Shown one piece after another: positions 37,225 through 47,488 of a stretch of 64,000 bases of DNA (its first letter is position 1; the number at the start of each line of letters is the position of its first letter). A model generated the notes under the pieces. It was not told the origin of the DNA and made no database searches. It worked only from the letters and a program-made list of their open reading frames with translations. Position numbers and translations under genes: made by a program. This DNA comes from Pseudidiomarina piscicola (GTDB lineage: Bacteria; Pseudomonadota; Gammaproteobacteria; Enterobacterales; Alteromonadaceae): NCBI RefSeq assembly GCF_902806985.1, contig NZ_CADCXY010000001.1, forward strand, positions 62,001-126,000. Reading direction: 5' to 3'.

Positions 37225-38502
37225 ATGAATTCAACTGTTTCAGCACCTTCAGCAACAGCCGGGCTCGATGCCTGGCTGTGTTATTTAGAAGCCCTGCACC
37301 CGACGGAAATAGACCTGGGCCTGAGCCGCGTTCAGCAGGTCAAAGAACGACTGAATATCGACCCTGGCAAAGCGCAAGTGTTGACCGTTGCAGGCACCAA
37401 TGGCAAAGGCTCAACAGTGCGCTACCTTGAGAGTATTTTGCGCGCTGCTGGCTACCGTACGGGCGCCTATATTTCCCCCCATATTTATCGTTACGAAGAG
37501 CGGGTTCGACTTCATGGGGCGCTGGCAAGCGCCGATGATTTTGTCCGTGCCTTTGCCGCGATTGAACAAGCGCGCGGTGATATATCCTTAACGTACTTTG
37601 AGTTTGGCACCTTAGCTGCCTTTTGGTTGCTGCAGCGCAGTGAACTTGATGTATGGATTTTAGAAGTTGGTCTAGGTGGGCGTTTAGATGCCGTCAATTG
37701 CTTAGCTGCAGACGTGGCCATGGTAACCTCGGTAGGCATTGACCATATTGGTTTTCTCGGCAGTGATCGCAACGGCATTGCCGCGGAAAAAGCCGGGGTT
37801 TTCCGAGCTGGAAAAGGCGCGGTGATAGGGGAACCAGACTTTCCAAAACAAGTGTTAAGCGAACTGCAAACCAAGGGTATCGAGCCACAATGTGTGGGTC
37901 ACCAGTTTAATTATCAGCAAACCAGTGCCGACCACTGGACCTTTACCGGGCGGCGCAGTCAATTGCAGGCACTGCCGATGCCGCAATTGCCATTACCCAA
38001 TGCTGCGACGGCACTAATGGCGCTTGAACTATTGAATTTACCGGTGACCGAGCAGGCCATTCGAGAAGGTTTAGTGAAGGCGGCAGAGCCGGGGCGCCTA
38101 CAGTATGTGGCCGGTAATCCGGACTATTTGTTAGACGTTGCACATAACCCCCATGCCGCTGCCTTTCTGGTTGAGCATTTACGCAACCGGTTCGGCTCAC
38201 GGCCAATTTACGCGGTGTTGGGGATGCTCAAAGACAAAGACATTGCAGGTACGCTGGAACAACTCAAACCGGCGGTTAGTGCATGGTACCTTGCGGATCT
38301 TGAAGGACCTCGTGGCGCCAGTGCTAAGGAGTTAGCGTCGGCGTTAGGTGAGGTAACGAACCAGCAACCGCCGCTTAGCTATCCCTGCGTCACCGATGCG
38401 TTTCGCAGCGCCTGTGACGCTGCTAGAGAGTCGCAACAACAACCACTAGTATTGGTGTGCGGGTCGTTCTACACTGTGGCTAAAATACCCAACGCGGAGT
38501 AA
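37225..38502 (+). CDS. folC: Bifunctional folylpolyglutamate synthase/dihydrofolate synthase
   Basis: The 425-residue Mur-ligase-like enzyme adds glutamate to dihydropteroate and to folates. The P-loop is VAGTNGKGSTV near residue 57; other motifs are SPHIYRYEERVR, VGLGGRLDAVN, SVGIDHIGFLG and DVAHNPHAA. Its ribosome binding site is weak, and it probably depends on coupling with accD, whose stop is 8 bases upstream. Confidence 0.96.
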   Translation: MNSTVSAPSATAGLDAWLCYLEALHPTEIDLGLSRVQQVKERLNIDPGKAQVLTVAGTNGKGSTVRYLESILRAAGYRTGAYISPHIYRYEERVRLHGALASADDFVRAFAAIEQARGDISLTYFEFGTLAAFWLLQRSELDVWILEVGLGGRLDAVNCLAADVAMVTSVGIDHIGFLGSDRNGIAAEKAGVFRAGKGAVIGEPDFPKQVLSELQTKGIEPQCVGHQFNYQQTSADHWTFTGRRSQLQALPMPQLPLPNAATALMALELLNLPVTEQAIREGLVKAAEPGRLQYVAGNPDYLLDVAHNPHAAAFLVEHLRNRFGSRPIYAVLGMLKDKDIAGTLEQLKPAVSAWYLADLEGPRGASAKELASALGEVTNQQPPLSYPCVTDAFRSACDAARESQQQPLVLVCGSFYTVAKIPNAE

Positions 38503-38504
38503 GC

Positions 38505-39089
38505 ATGGCATCGCAATTACAAAATCGTATTGTTGGCACGATTATTTTGGTCGCCTTGGCGGTCATTATTTTACCGGAGCTGTTAGATGGCAAGGAAGTT
38601 CGTCAACAACAGGAATTTGAGGCCATGCCCTTACAGCCTGAGACAGACGTGGTAGAGCAGGAGGTTCAGTTACCCGCCACCGAGCTTGAAGGCACCCCCA
38701 TTGAGGTCGGCCAAACGGACGCCGCTGAGGACCCCACGCAAGCAACGCTTGAGACCGCAGCGAAGGCACCGGAGATGACCGAACCTGAACCTACTTCGAC
38801 CACCAGCACCGACCAGCCGCAAACTGCACCACCGACTGAGTCGCTCGCCGAACCTGGCTATGTGATTCAATTGGGGGCTTTCAGCAATGCAGAGTCCGTT
38901 GATAAATTAATCGAACAGTTGCAAGGGCAAGGTTTTACCGCCTACGGAGAAACCGTGCAGGCGAATGGCAAACAGCTGACGCGACTGTTAGTGGGACCGG
39001 CCTTGACGGAAACCGAGTTGCAACAACAACTGCCCAAGTTAAAAGAATTGACTGGGCTCAACGGTCGAGTGGTTCGCTTTGAACCGTAA
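38505..39089 (+). CDS. dedD: DedD-like SPOR-domain protein
   Basis: A 194-residue protein with one N-terminal membrane helix (about residues 8-24, IVGTIILVALAVIILPELL), a long Pro/Thr/Glu-rich linker, and a C-terminal SPOR domain (GYVIQLGAFSNAESVDKLIEQL to RVVRFEP). SPOR domains bind denuded septal glycan; DedD contributes to cell division. The start lies 2 bases after folC with a GGAG site overlapping the folC stop. Confidence 0.9.
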   Translation: MASQLQNRIVGTIILVALAVIILPELLDGKEVRQQQEFEAMPLQPETDVVEQEVQLPATELEGTPIEVGQTDAAEDPTQATLETAAKAPEMTEPEPTSTTSTDQPQTAPPTESLAEPGYVIQLGAFSNAESVDKLIEQLQGQGFTAYGETVQANGKQLTRLLVGPALTETELQQQLPKLKELTGLNGRVVRFEP

Positions 39090-39167
39090 AGCTCAATAAA
39101 AAGTGGCGTTTTTCCGATCGATTTCTGGTAAACTGCGCGCCTCTTCAACAGCCTTAGGATAGCCCTT

Positions 39168-39653
39168 ATGGTCTGGATTGATTATGCCATTTTAATTGTT
39201 ATTTCGCTGTCGACACTCGTGAGTTTAGTGCGTGGCTTTGTTAAAGAAGCAATGTCGCTTGCCGTGTGGGTTGCAGCCTTCTTTATTGCCAGCTGGTATT
39301 ATGCTGATCTCGCCAGTTGGTTTACCGGTCTTGATGATCCCATGATACGCAATGCGGTTGCCGCACTTGCGCTGTTCGTAAGCACCTTAATTGTTGGTGC
39401 AGTGGTCAACTATGTGTTGGGCCAACTGGTACAGAAAACCGGTCTCACCGGAACCGATCGCGTTCTAGGTGGTGTTTTCGGTGCCTTACGTGGCGTTCTC
39501 ATCGTCAGTGCACTGTTATTTTTTATGGACAGCTTCACCGGCTTGGCAAGTGTCGAGTGGTGGCAGCAGTCGGTGTTGATCCCGCATTTTGGTATCTTCA
39601 TTCAGTGGTTTTTTGAATATTTTGAGCAAACATCTAGTTTTCTCCCCAACTAA
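39168..39653 (+). CDS. cvpA: Colicin V production family membrane protein CvpA
   Basis: A 161-residue membrane protein with four hydrophobic segments, starting MVWIDYAILIVISLSTLVS. It has the FVKEAMSLAVWVAAFF and LVQKTGLTGTDRVLGGVFG signatures of CvpA. In enteric bacteria CvpA lies directly before purF and helps tolerance to bile and antimicrobials. Here it lies 20 bases before purF, so the two genes are probably cotranscribed. Confidence 0.93.
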   Translation: MVWIDYAILIVISLSTLVSLVRGFVKEAMSLAVWVAAFFIASWYYADLASWFTGLDDPMIRNAVAALALFVSTLIVGAVVNYVLGQLVQKTGLTGTDRVLGGVFGALRGVLIVSALLFFMDSFTGLASVEWWQQSVLIPHFGIFIQWFFEYFEQTSSFLPN

Positions 39654-39673
39654 GCAAATGAGGTTGTCGTAGC

Positions 39674-41194
39674 ATGTGTGGCATTGTGGGCATAGTAGGT
39701 AAAGATCCGGTCAATCAAGCGTTGTACGACAGCTTGACGATGTTGCAGCACCGTGGACAAGACGCTGCAGGCATTATGACCGTACATAATAAGACGTTGC
39801 GTTTGCGTAAAGGCAACGGGTTGGTGCGTGACGTATTTCATACCCGTCATATGCATCGTCTTCAAGGGCGTATTGGTATTGGCCACGTGCGCTATCCTAC
39901 AGCGGGCAGCTCTAGTTCTGCTGAGGCGCAGCCGTTTTACGTGAATTCACCGTTTGGTATTGCCATGGCGCATAACGGTAATTTGACGAATGCCGCTGAG
40001 TTGCAAGAACGCCTGTTTGCCAAAGCCCGTCGTCACATCAACACCACGTCAGACTCAGAAATTTTACTGAACATTTTTGCCCATGAGCTCTATCAGCAGC
40101 AAAGCCTAGAACTTAGCCCTGATGATGTGTTTGCCACCGTGAGTCGTGTGCATCGTCAAATTCGTGGTGCCTATGCCGTCGTAGCTATGGTGATCGGCCA
40201 TGGTGTGGTTGCCTTTCGTGACCCTTGGGGTATTCGGCCATTGGTCTTAGGACAACGAGAAACCGAGCACGGTAACGAGTATATTGTCGCTTCAGAAAGT
40301 GTCGCCATTGACGGTACTGGCTTTGAATATTTGCGTGACGTTGAGCCCGGTGAAGCAATTTACATTACTGAAAACGGTGAGTTGTATTCGCGTCAATGTG
40401 CGGATAACCCACAGCATTGTCCATGTATTTTTGAGTACGTTTACTTCGCTCGGCCTGACTCGTTTATCGACAAAATTTCCGTTTACGCATCGCGCGTGAA
40501 CATGGGCCGTAAGCTAGGTGAAAAGATAAAACGCGATTATGCCGATCTAGCGATTGATGTAGTGATTCCGATCCCTGAAACCAGTTGTGATATTGCGTTG
40601 CAAATTGCCAATGTGCTGGAAATTCCATACCGTCAGGGCTTCGTTAAAAACCGCTATATAGGCCGTACGTTCATCATGCCGGGACAAACCCTGCGACGTA
40701 AAGCCGTGCGCCGTAAATTGAACGCTATTGGCGCAGAGTTCCGTGGCAAGAATGTGTTACTGGTCGATGACTCGATTGTGCGAGGCACCACATCGGAACA
40801 AATTATCGAAATGGCGCGTGAAGCCGGAGCAAAGAACGTTTACTTTGCGTCAGCAGCGCCGGAAATTCGTTTTCCTAATGTCTATGGTATTGATATGCCA
40901 AGTGCTAACGAGCTTATTGGGCATGGCCGTGAAGCCTCTGAAATCAATGCGCTGATTAAAGCTGATGGGCTTATTTATCAAGACTTATCAGACTTAATTG
41001 CCGCGGTTAAAGAAGAAAATCCATCGATTAACCAGTTTGAAACCTCGGTATTTAGCGGTGAATACATCACCGGAGATATTAATCAAGGATACCTCGATCG
41101 CCTTGATGCCGCGCGCAATGATATTGCTCGTAACGGTGAGGAAGATACTGAAGATGCAAACCTTGAGATGCATAACGAAGACGACGAAAACTAG
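39674..41194 (+). CDS. purF: Amidophosphoribosyltransferase
   Basis: PurF makes 5-phosphoribosylamine from PRPP and glutamine, the first step of purine synthesis. The 506-residue protein has the N-terminal nucleophile Cys2 (MCGIVGIVG, no propeptide), the glutaminase stretch [13 protein letters not shown] and AHNGNLTNA, and the PRPP-binding motif [14 protein letters not shown] near residue 365. The C-terminal tail is long and acidic. A strong terminator follows. No PurR-type operator was recognised upstream of cvpA. Confidence 0.98.
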   Translation: MCGIVGIVGKDPVNQALYDSLTMLQHRGQDAAGIMTVHNKTLRLRKGNGLVRDVFHTRHMHRLQGRIGIGHVRYPTAGSSSSAEAQPFYVNSPFGIAMAHNGNLTNAAELQERLFAKARRHINTTSDSEILLNIFAHELYQQQSLELSPDDVFATVSRVHRQIRGAYAVVAMVIGHGVVAFRDPWGIRPLVLGQRETEHGNEYIVASESVAIDGTGFEYLRDVEPGEAIYITENGELYSRQCADNPQHCPCIFEYVYFARPDSFIDKISVYASRVNMGRKLGEKIKRDYADLAIDVVIPIPETSCDIALQIANVLEIPYRQGFVKNRYIGRTFIMPGQTLRRKAVRRKLNAIGAEFRGKNVLLVDDSIVRGTTSEQIIEMAREAGAKNVYFASAAPEIRFPNVYGIDMPSANELIGHGREASEINALIKADGLIYQDLSDLIAAVKEENPSINQFETSVFSGEYITGDINQGYLDRLDAARNDIARNGEEDTEDANLEMHNEDDEN

Positions 41195-41222
41195 TCGTTG
41201 TCTGCTAGGTAGCTGAAACTAA

Positions 41223-41250
41223 ATGCCCGCGTTACAACGCGGGCTTTTTT
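41223..41250 (+). terminator. Intrinsic terminator after purF
   Basis: GCCCGCGTT-ACA-ACGCGGGC forms an 8-to-9-bp G/C-rich stem followed by six T residues, between the convergent purF and astB. Confidence 0.93.
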
Positions 41251-41252
41251 CG

Positions 41253-42599
41253 TTAGTCCAGTTGGAACGGGTACACCGAACCGAGCTTTAAAATTTGAGT
41301 GAGTTCATCAAGAGCTGTGCGCGACTCAGTAAGTAGCTGGGGGTCGCGTAGATCAGCAACACTAAGTTCGTCACGGTAATGTTGGTCAACCCACTGATTC
41401 AATCGCTCGAACAAAGTGTCGTTCATCAGTACTGCAGGGTTCACCGCTGCTAATTCATCGTCGTTTAGCGCAACGCGTAAGCGCAAGCAGGCCGGCCCAC
41501 CACCGTTACGCATGCTTTGTTTAACATCGAAGAAATGCACCTTCTTAATCGGTGTATCACGTTGTACCAACTGCTCTAAGTACGCCGCAACCCGTGGATT
41601 ATCCTGACATTCGGTGGGGGCGATAATCGCCATGGTACCGTCAGGCATTGTCAGCAGCTGGGTATTAAACAAGTAAGTCTGTACCGCGTCAGCTACCGAC
41701 ACTTCGCTGGTTTTAACACAAATAAAGTGCAGCGGCTCATCGCCAAACTTTTGTTGTATTTCAGCGAGCTTGGCTTCGGTGTCTAAAAACGCTTGCTCGT
41801 GATAGAAAAGCACGTTCTGGTTACCGACGGCAATCACGTCATTATGGAATACGCCCTGATCAATAACATCGGGGTTTTGCTGAATATAAACGGTATTCTC
41901 ATCACTCAAGCCATGGAGTCGTGCAATCGCTTGCGATGCCTCAAAGGTTTGGCGAGCTGGGAACTTTTGCGGCGCTGGTTGGCTGGCATCAAAGGCATAA
42001 CGGCCAAAGGTGAAAATTTCGACCCCGGCATGGCCGTACTGCGAGCATAAGCGCGTATGGTTGGCCGCGCCTTCATCACCAAAGTGTTCATTATCGGGTA
42101 AATGTAAGTGATGCTCGAAATAGCGTGAATTGGCGAACATAGCTTGTAGTATTCGGCCGCTGGTCATCGGCTCAAGCGAGCGATGAAACTTATTGGTCAG
42201 GTTGGCTGGGGTAAACTGCACGCGACCATTGGCTGTGTCGGCGCCAGGAGATACCGTCGCGGCATTGGCGGTCCACATACTCGAGGCGGAGCACACCGCT
42301 TGATAAATCTGCGGCGCTTCGGTGGCGGCTTTATAAAGGACATCGCCATCGGTACCGGTAAAACCAAGGCGCCGCAATATGGTGATATTAGGGCGTTCAT
42401 GGGGGGCGAACACGCCTTGCACCATACCCATGTCGTGCAGCGCTTTCATTTTTGCCAGCCCTTGCTTTGCAGCTGAACGTGGACTCGAGACCGCTTTAGC
42501 GTTCGACAGTGAGGCCACATTACCGAATGATAATCCGGCGTAGTTATGGGTAGGGCCTACTAAACCATCGAAATTGACTTCAAAGTGCTTAGTGCTCAC
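41253..42599 (-). CDS. astB: N-succinylarginine dihydrolase AstB
   Basis: AstB hydrolyses N2-succinylarginine to N2-succinylornithine, CO2 and ammonia in the arginine succinyltransferase pathway. The start is a GTG (first residues [12 protein letters not shown]) preceded by GGAGG at 6-base spacing; the upstream ATG at 42635 lies at or before the probable transcription start and is rejected. The 448-residue length matches the family (about 447). Diagnostic stretches are [51 protein letters not shown] and [16 protein letters not shown] (catalytic Cys). No astA, astC, astD or astE lies beside it. Confidence 0.96.
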   Translation of the reverse strand: MSTKHFEVNFDGLVGPTHNYAGLSFGNVASLSNAKAVSSPRSAAKQGLAKMKALHDMGMVQGVFAPHERPNITILRRLGFTGTDGDVLYKAATEAPQIYQAVCSASSMWTANAATVSPGADTANGRVQFTPANLTNKFHRSLEPMTSGRILQAMFANSRYFEHHLHLPDNEHFGDEGAANHTRLCSQYGHAGVEIFTFGRYAFDASQPAPQKFPARQTFEASQAIARLHGLSDENTVYIQQNPDVIDQGVFHNDVIAVGNQNVLFYHEQAFLDTEAKLAEIQQKFGDEPLHFICVKTSEVSVADAVQTYLFNTQLLTMPDGTMAIIAPTECQDNPRVAAYLEQLVQRDTPIKKVHFFDVKQSMRNGGGPACLRLRVALNDDELAAVNPAVLMNDTLFERLNQWVDQHYRDELSVADLRDPQLLTESRTALDELTQILKLGSVYPFQLD

Positions 42600-42640
42600 G
42601 AATTTCCTCCATTGCAGTTGCAAGCCAGTTAACAATGGCT

Positions 42641-42670
42641 ATTATACTCACATGTGAGCGCTTGTGTAAG
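42641..42670 (-). promoter_or_regulatory. astB promoter with palindromic candidate operator
   Basis: On the minus strand a perfect TATAAT (42646-42641) is preceded at 18 bases by CTTACA (42670-42665, four of six -35 matches). The palindrome CTCACATGTGAG (42647-42658) fills most of the spacer and is a good candidate repressor site. The predicted start near 42634 gives a leader of about 35 bases to the GTG. Confidence 0.6.
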
Positions 42671-42756
42671 CCTTACTGTCGTGCAACGCCGCGTGTTTTG
42701 AGGTGATCCGAAATGTCCCTGCATGGCTATAAGCGATAAACGAATTTTTATTAATT

Positions 42757-42785
42757 TTGACAGGTATGGTTGTTTCATCTGTGTA
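42757..42785 (+). promoter_or_regulatory. Possible topA promoter
   Basis: A perfect TTGACA (42757-42762) is followed at 17 bases by TGTGTA, a poor -10 hexamer. It lies 50-80 bases ahead of the topA ATG, so it is plausible in position but weak in sequence. Confidence 0.3.
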
Positions 42786-42837
42786 GAAACGATATATCTA
42801 AAAAAGAATCCCATCTTATTAGGTTGCAAAGAGACGC

Positions 42838-45471
42838 ATGGCAAAATCGCTAGTTATTGTCGAGTCGCCGGCCAAGGCGAAGACCATTAATAAATATTTA
42901 GGCAACGATTTCGTAGTTAAATCGAGCGTTGGCCACGTGCGTGACTTACCCACTCGAGCTACAGTGGAAGTTGCTAAGAAGTCGCCAGCGGAAGTTCGGA
43001 AGATGTCGCCAGAGGCGAAAGAAGCCTATCGTCAAGAACGTGAGTTTCGCAAGCTGGTGGTGCGTATGGGGATTGATCCTGAGCACAACTGGGATGCCCA
43101 TTACGAAGTTCTGCCGGGTAAAGAAAAAGTCGTTAATGAATTACAGAAGCTAGCCAGCAAGGCAGATGCGATTTATCTCGCAACGGATTTGGACCGCGAA
43201 GGGGAAGCTATTGCATGGCACCTGCGGGAACTTATTGGTGGTGAAAGTGAGCGTTTTCGTCGGGTGGTTTTTAATGAAATCACAGAAAATGCGATTCAAG
43301 AGGCGTTTTCAGAGCCCGCAAGCCTGAATATAGATCGGGTTAATGCCCAACAGACTCGGCGCTTCTTAGACCGCGTGGTCGGCTTTATGGTTTCGCCTTT
43401 GTTGTGGAAGAAAATTGCCCGCGGCCTTTCTGCTGGGCGCGTCCAGTCGGTTGCAGTGCGTTTGGTTGTTGAGCGGGAGCGAGAAATCAAAGCCTTTGTG
43501 CCAGAAGAGTATTGGGACATCTACGCCGACTTGACCACCGAACAGCAAGCCGCCGTGCGCATGCAGTTGGCGAAGCACTTAGGTAAAACCTTTAAAGCGA
43601 CCAACAAAGAGCAAGCGCAACAGGTTGTTGAGGCCTTGCGAAAGGCTAAGTTTGAGGTGGTTAACCGCGAAGACAAGCCTACGAGTAGTCGTCCGTCGGC
43701 ACCTTTTATTACCTCCACCTTGCAACAAGCGGCCAGTACGCGGCTTGGCTTTGGCGTGAAGAAAACCATGATGTTGGCCCAGCGTCTCTACGAAGCTGGT
43801 CACATTACTTACATGCGTACCGACTCAACGAACCTTAGCGGCGAAGCAGTTGCAACCTGCCGTGACTTTATCAATAAAGAGTTTGGTAAAGACTATTTGC
43901 CAGAAAAGCCCAACCGCTATGGCGCCAAGAAAAACGCACAAGAAGCGCACGAAGCGATTCGTCCATCGAGTGTCAAAGTTCGCTCTGAGCAACTGAAAGA
44001 CATGGAACGCGATGCTCAGCGTTTGTATGAATTGATTTGGCGGCAGTTTGTTGCCTGTCAGATGACTCCGGCACGCTATGACGCGACCACTATTACGGTC
44101 GCTGCCAGTGATTACGAGTTGAAAGCGCGAGGCCGCGTGATGCGCTTTGCGGGTTGGACAAAGGTTCAGCCACCGGCAAGTTCGAAAAGCGCCGAAGACG
44201 CAACCTTACCGGATGTGAAAAAGGGTGATCACCTGAACTTAAAGGACATCGACCCACAGCAACACTTCACCAAACCGCCAGCGCGTTTCGGCGAAGCTTC
44301 ATTGGTAAAAGAATTAGAAAAACGTGGTATCGGTCGGCCGTCGACCTATGCCGCAATCATTTCCACGATTCAAGATCGTGGTTATGTACGCGTCGAAAAC
44401 CGTCGCTTCTATGCGGAAAAAATGGGTGAAATAGTTAACGACCGACTGGTTGAAAACTTTGCGCGCTTGCTTAACTACAATTTCACTGCGGAAATGGAGC
44501 AGGCCTTGGATGACATCGCCGAGGGCAACCGTGAATGGAAAGAAACCCTAGACGCATTCTATGCCGAATTTTCCGATAAGCTTGCGCAAGCAGAAATGCC
44601 TCCGGAAGAGGGCGGTATGCGTGGCAATGAAATGATACTCACGGATATCGATTGCCCTAAGTGTGGCCGTAAAATGGGTATTCGCACCGCATCTACCGGG
44701 GTATTCCTGGGGTGCTCGGGTTACGAACTACCGCCAAAAGAACGTTGTACGCAAACCATCAATTTGCTACCGGGCGAAGAAGCGGTAAAAGTCACCGATG
44801 AGGACGAAGCCGAGACCGAAGCGTTACGAGCCAAGAAGCGTTGCCCTGAGTGCGGTACAGCAATGGACAGTTACCTTATCGATAAAGAACGCAAGCTGCA
44901 CGTCTGTGGTAATAATCCAGCGTGTCCTGGCCAGTTAGTCGAGCAAGGTGAGTTCCGTATCAAAGGCTATGATGGGCCAGTACTCGAGTGTGATCGTTGT
45001 GGCAGTGACATGCAGTTGAAAACCGGGCGTTTTGGCAAGTACTTCGATTGTACCAATGACGATTGCAAAAACACCCGGAAACTACTTAAAAGTGGCCAGC
45101 CTGCGCCACCGAAAGAAGATCCCGTGCCGTTTCCAGAGTTGCCATGTGAAGACTCCAAAGCACACTTTGTGCTGCGTGATGGCGCCTCGGGCGTATTTCT
45201 ATCGGCCAATACTTTTCCCAAGTCGCGTGAGACTCGAGCGGTAAAAGTTGCTGAACTGAAGCGCTTCAAAGATCGCATTCCGAAAAAGTTCTATTATTTA
45301 GCTGATGCTCCGACCGAAGACAGCGCTGGCAATGAAGCCATTGTGCGTTACAGCAGAAAGCAGAAAGAACAGTACGTGATCACCGAAGAAAACGGTAAGC
45401 CTACCGGTTGGCAGGCCCATTACCGTGATGGCGAGTGGGTCGAAAAGGAAACCAAAAAACGTAAGAAATAA
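42838..45471 (+). CDS. topA: DNA topoisomerase I
   Basis: TopA relaxes negative supercoils by single-strand passage. The 877-residue protein has the Toprim domain ([19 protein letters not shown] and the metal site [15 protein letters not shown]), the active-site Tyr in [10 protein letters not shown] near residue 325, and a C-terminal set of Cys4 zinc ribbons ([25 protein letters not shown]). The C-terminus ends in a basic KKRKK tail. The length matches gamma-proteobacterial TopA (about 865). A new operon (type IVb pilus genes) begins 104 bases after it. Confidence 0.98.
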   Translation: MAKSLVIVESPAKAKTINKYLGNDFVVKSSVGHVRDLPTRATVEVAKKSPAEVRKMSPEAKEAYRQEREFRKLVVRMGIDPEHNWDAHYEVLPGKEKVVNELQKLASKADAIYLATDLDREGEAIAWHLRELIGGESERFRRVVFNEITENAIQEAFSEPASLNIDRVNAQQTRRFLDRVVGFMVSPLLWKKIARGLSAGRVQSVAVRLVVEREREIKAFVPEEYWDIYADLTTEQQAAVRMQLAKHLGKTFKATNKEQAQQVVEALRKAKFEVVNREDKPTSSRPSAPFITSTLQQAASTRLGFGVKKTMMLAQRLYEAGHITYMRTDSTNLSGEAVATCRDFINKEFGKDYLPEKPNRYGAKKNAQEAHEAIRPSSVKVRSEQLKDMERDAQRLYELIWRQFVACQMTPARYDATTITVAASDYELKARGRVMRFAGWTKVQPPASSKSAEDATLPDVKKGDHLNLKDIDPQQHFTKPPARFGEASLVKELEKRGIGRPSTYAAIISTIQDRGYVRVENRRFYAEKMGEIVNDRLVENFARLLNYNFTAEMEQALDDIAEGNREWKETLDAFYAEFSDKLAQAEMPPEEGGMRGNEMILTDIDCPKCGRKMGIRTASTGVFLGCSGYELPPKERCTQTINLLPGEEAVKVTDEDEAETEALRAKKRCPECGTAMDSYLIDKERKLHVCGNNPACPGQLVEQGEFRIKGYDGPVLECDRCGSDMQLKTGRFGKYFDCTNDDCKNTRKLLKSGQPAPPKEDPVPFPELPCEDSKAHFVLRDGASGVFLSANTFPKSRETRAVKVAELKRFKDRIPKKFYYLADAPTEDSAGNEAIVRYSRKQKEQYVITEENGKPTGWQAHYRDGEWVEKETKKRKK

Positions 45472-45575
45472 CCCGTCCACAATTGCGTTTTCGGACGCTT
45501 GTGCGAGCTCCATCTAGCGACTAAAGTTGCTAGACATCGTCAAGGAAGGCGATGCATGAATGACATGGAGGTCGT

Positions 45576-45983
45576 ATGTTTTTGTTCTCTACATGGACAT
45601 CAGTCCTATGGCGCATCGTCGCAAGCAGTCTGTTCTTTAGCTGCTTGTCGGCGACGCCAGCTTACGCTCAGCAAAGCTGCCCACCCTTTAGTTTCGATTC
45701 GGCGCCACCAGTAGCAACCGAACGCGCCACTAATAAGGTTACCTTTGAGTTACAAGCGGGCTTACTCAAGCCGCAAATTGAGCGTCTGCTCGCCCGCCAC
45801 TTTGATGTGCAAGAACTTGATTGGCAGGCCTCTCCGCATTATCGCTGGTCGACGGACTTTACCTTAACGGCGGCGAACTGGGACCTTGCACTTGAAAAGC
45901 TGTTAACCCCCTATCAGCTACACCTCACCCTCTATGCGAATCATTCTGCTGTCGTTCGTGCCAACGCTGGAGCACGGCCATGA
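45576..45983 (+). CDS. TcpQ/PilL-like exported protein (first gene of the type IVb pilus operon)
   Basis: A 135-residue protein with a signal peptide (cleavage after ATPAYA) and a C-terminal region resembling the TcpQ C-terminal domain that works beside the secretin in type IVb pili: ALEKLLTPYQLHLTLYANHSAV at the end and a LLARHFDVQELDW segment before it. GGAGG lies 6 bases before the ATG. Its stop overlaps the start of pilN (ATGA). The identity is inferred from position and a modest sequence resemblance. Confidence 0.65.
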   Translation: MFLFSTWTSVLWRIVASSLFFSCLSATPAYAQQSCPPFSFDSAPPVATERATNKVTFELQAGLLKPQIERLLARHFDVQELDWQASPHYRWSTDFTLTAANWDLALEKLLTPYQLHLTLYANHSAVVRANAGARP

Positions 45984-47488
45984 ACCTATGGCGGGGCGTC
46001 GGCAGCCTGACCTTGACGATACTGTTGCTCAGTTGCAGTGCGGCGCCTGAGCCGCAGCAACTTGCGCAACGCCAAGCGCGCGCACTTGCCGAGTTAGCGC
46101 AGTTAGCAGCCCCCGCAACCACGGACTCAATCGCCGGCACTGTCAGGCGCACAGAACAACTTTATGTACCGCAAAGCGCTGACATAGCTGCGGATCTGCC
46201 GGCATGGTACAGCAAGCCGGTCAACATTAATGCCAAAGGCGTCGCCCTCGAAGATTTGCTAGCGGATGTGTTTGCCGATCTGCAGCTGAGTATCACCTAT
46301 AGCGACACGGAGTTACGGCAACAGCCGGTGCAGCTCAACTTTGCTGGCGCCCGTGGTGTCGTTTTACAACGCTTGGCAGCGCAGTTTGATTGGTATTTAG
46401 AAATGACTGAGCACAGTATTCGTTGGAGTCGTTGGCGCACAGCAGAATTTGACGTGGCGTTTATCGCTGGGGCCAGTGACTTCTTTATGGGAAATAAAGA
46501 ACGGCGACAACAGCAAGCGAATCAGGGTACCGCGCAACCACGTGCAGCGATGCAAGAAAGTAGTGATCAATTCAGTAATTTTAGCCATGCAAACTTAAGC
46601 GTCTGGGATGATTTACAACGGGCCCTTGGTTTATTGCTGTCAGAGCAGGGAGTGTTGAGCATCAACCAAAGCTCGACCTCAGTGTTAGTGAAAGATCGAC
46701 CGCGCCATGTTGCGCAGATAGAAGCCTATCTTAGTCAACAAAACGAACGTCTAACGCGCCAAGTGGCCATCGAGGTGCGCATTGTCGAAGTGAGCTTTAG
46801 CGATGAAGATCAACTGGCCATTGATTGGCAGGCACTGGCTCAAAGTGCCGGAGGGAATGCCGTCGTGGGGCTCGCCAGTGGGCCTCTTAATGACCTCGGC
46901 GAAGCCTTGGGCGGGCAATTGTTTTGGCAACGTCAAAGCGGCCGTGCGGCAGGCTCTGAGGTGTTTATTGAAGCCTTGCAACAACAAGGTTTAGTGACCA
47001 TTAATAATCAGCCTCGCTTACTGGGGTTAAACAATCAAATTGCGAAAATTGCGCTGCAAGACAACGCCACCTACTTAGCTGCAGCGAGTACCACCAATAC
47101 ACTGAATGTTGGCGCGACGACAAACTTAGAGCCAGGTATTGTGACCACCGGGTTTGAGCTTTATGTGTTGCCCAGTATTCGTGAAGATGAAGTCATTTTG
47201 CAATTATCGACCGAGCTTTCTGACTTACTGCGGATCGACGAAGTGCGCTCCGGAGAACAACTCATCCAAACGCCCCATACCAATCGCAAACAGTTCTTTA
47301 TGCAAGCGGTAGTGGGTGATGGACAAACGCTATTGTTGTCAGGTCTGCGTAATGAACGTGAGCAACTAACCGAGCAGCAGTCGTGGCTAAGCTTTTTGTT
47401 GGGCGGAAAGCAACAGCAGCAGCGCCACCACAGCGAAACTCTGGTACTGCTAACACCGACCATAGTGCGTCGTGGGGTGGCGCAATGA
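45980..47488 (+). CDS. pilN: Type IVb pilus lipoprotein secretin PilN
   Basis: A 502-residue outer-membrane secretin. The N-terminal signal peptide ends in LLLSC, a plausible lipobox, as in R64 PilN, which is a lipoprotein. A short N-domain (about 60-150) precedes the secretin core, which includes VAIEVRIVEVSFSDEDQLAIDW, LEPGIVTTGFELYVLPSI, TPHTNRKQFFMQAVVGDGQTLLLSG and a final ETLVLLTPTIV strand. It forms the pore through which the pilus leaves. Its stop shares bases with the start of the next gene. Confidence 0.88.
   Translation: MNLWRGVGSLTLTILLLSCSAAPEPQQLAQRQARALAELAQLAAPATTDSIAGTVRRTEQLYVPQSADIAADLPAWYSKPVNINAKGVALEDLLADVFADLQLSITYSDTELRQQPVQLNFAGARGVVLQRLAAQFDWYLEMTEHSIRWSRWRTAEFDVAFIAGASDFFMGNKERRQQQANQGTAQPRAAMQESSDQFSNFSHANLSVWDDLQRALGLLLSEQGVLSINQSSTSVLVKDRPRHVAQIEAYLSQQNERLTRQVAIEVRIVEVSFSDEDQLAIDWQALAQSAGGNAVVGLASGPLNDLGEALGGQLFWQRQSGRAAGSEVFIEALQQQGLVTINNQPRLLGLNNQIAKIALQDNATYLAAASTTNTLNVGATTNLEPGIVTTGFELYVLPSIREDEVILQLSTELSDLLRIDEVRSGEQLIQTPHTNRKQFFMQAVVGDGQTLLLSGLRNEREQLTEQQSWLSFLLGGKQQQQRHHSETLVLLTPTIVRRGVAQ

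Noticed and set aside
39090-39673. PurR operator before cvpA-purF
   Set aside because: I looked for a 16-base ACGCAAACG-type palindrome and saw none.
42600-42635. ATG start for AstB at 42635
   Set aside because: The predicted transcription start is near 42634, and the GTG at 42599 has a clean GGAGG site and gives the usual length.
47383-47484. Longer N-terminus for PilO2
   Set aside because: It lies inside the pilN coding region; the ATG overlapping the pilN stop gives the family-like start.
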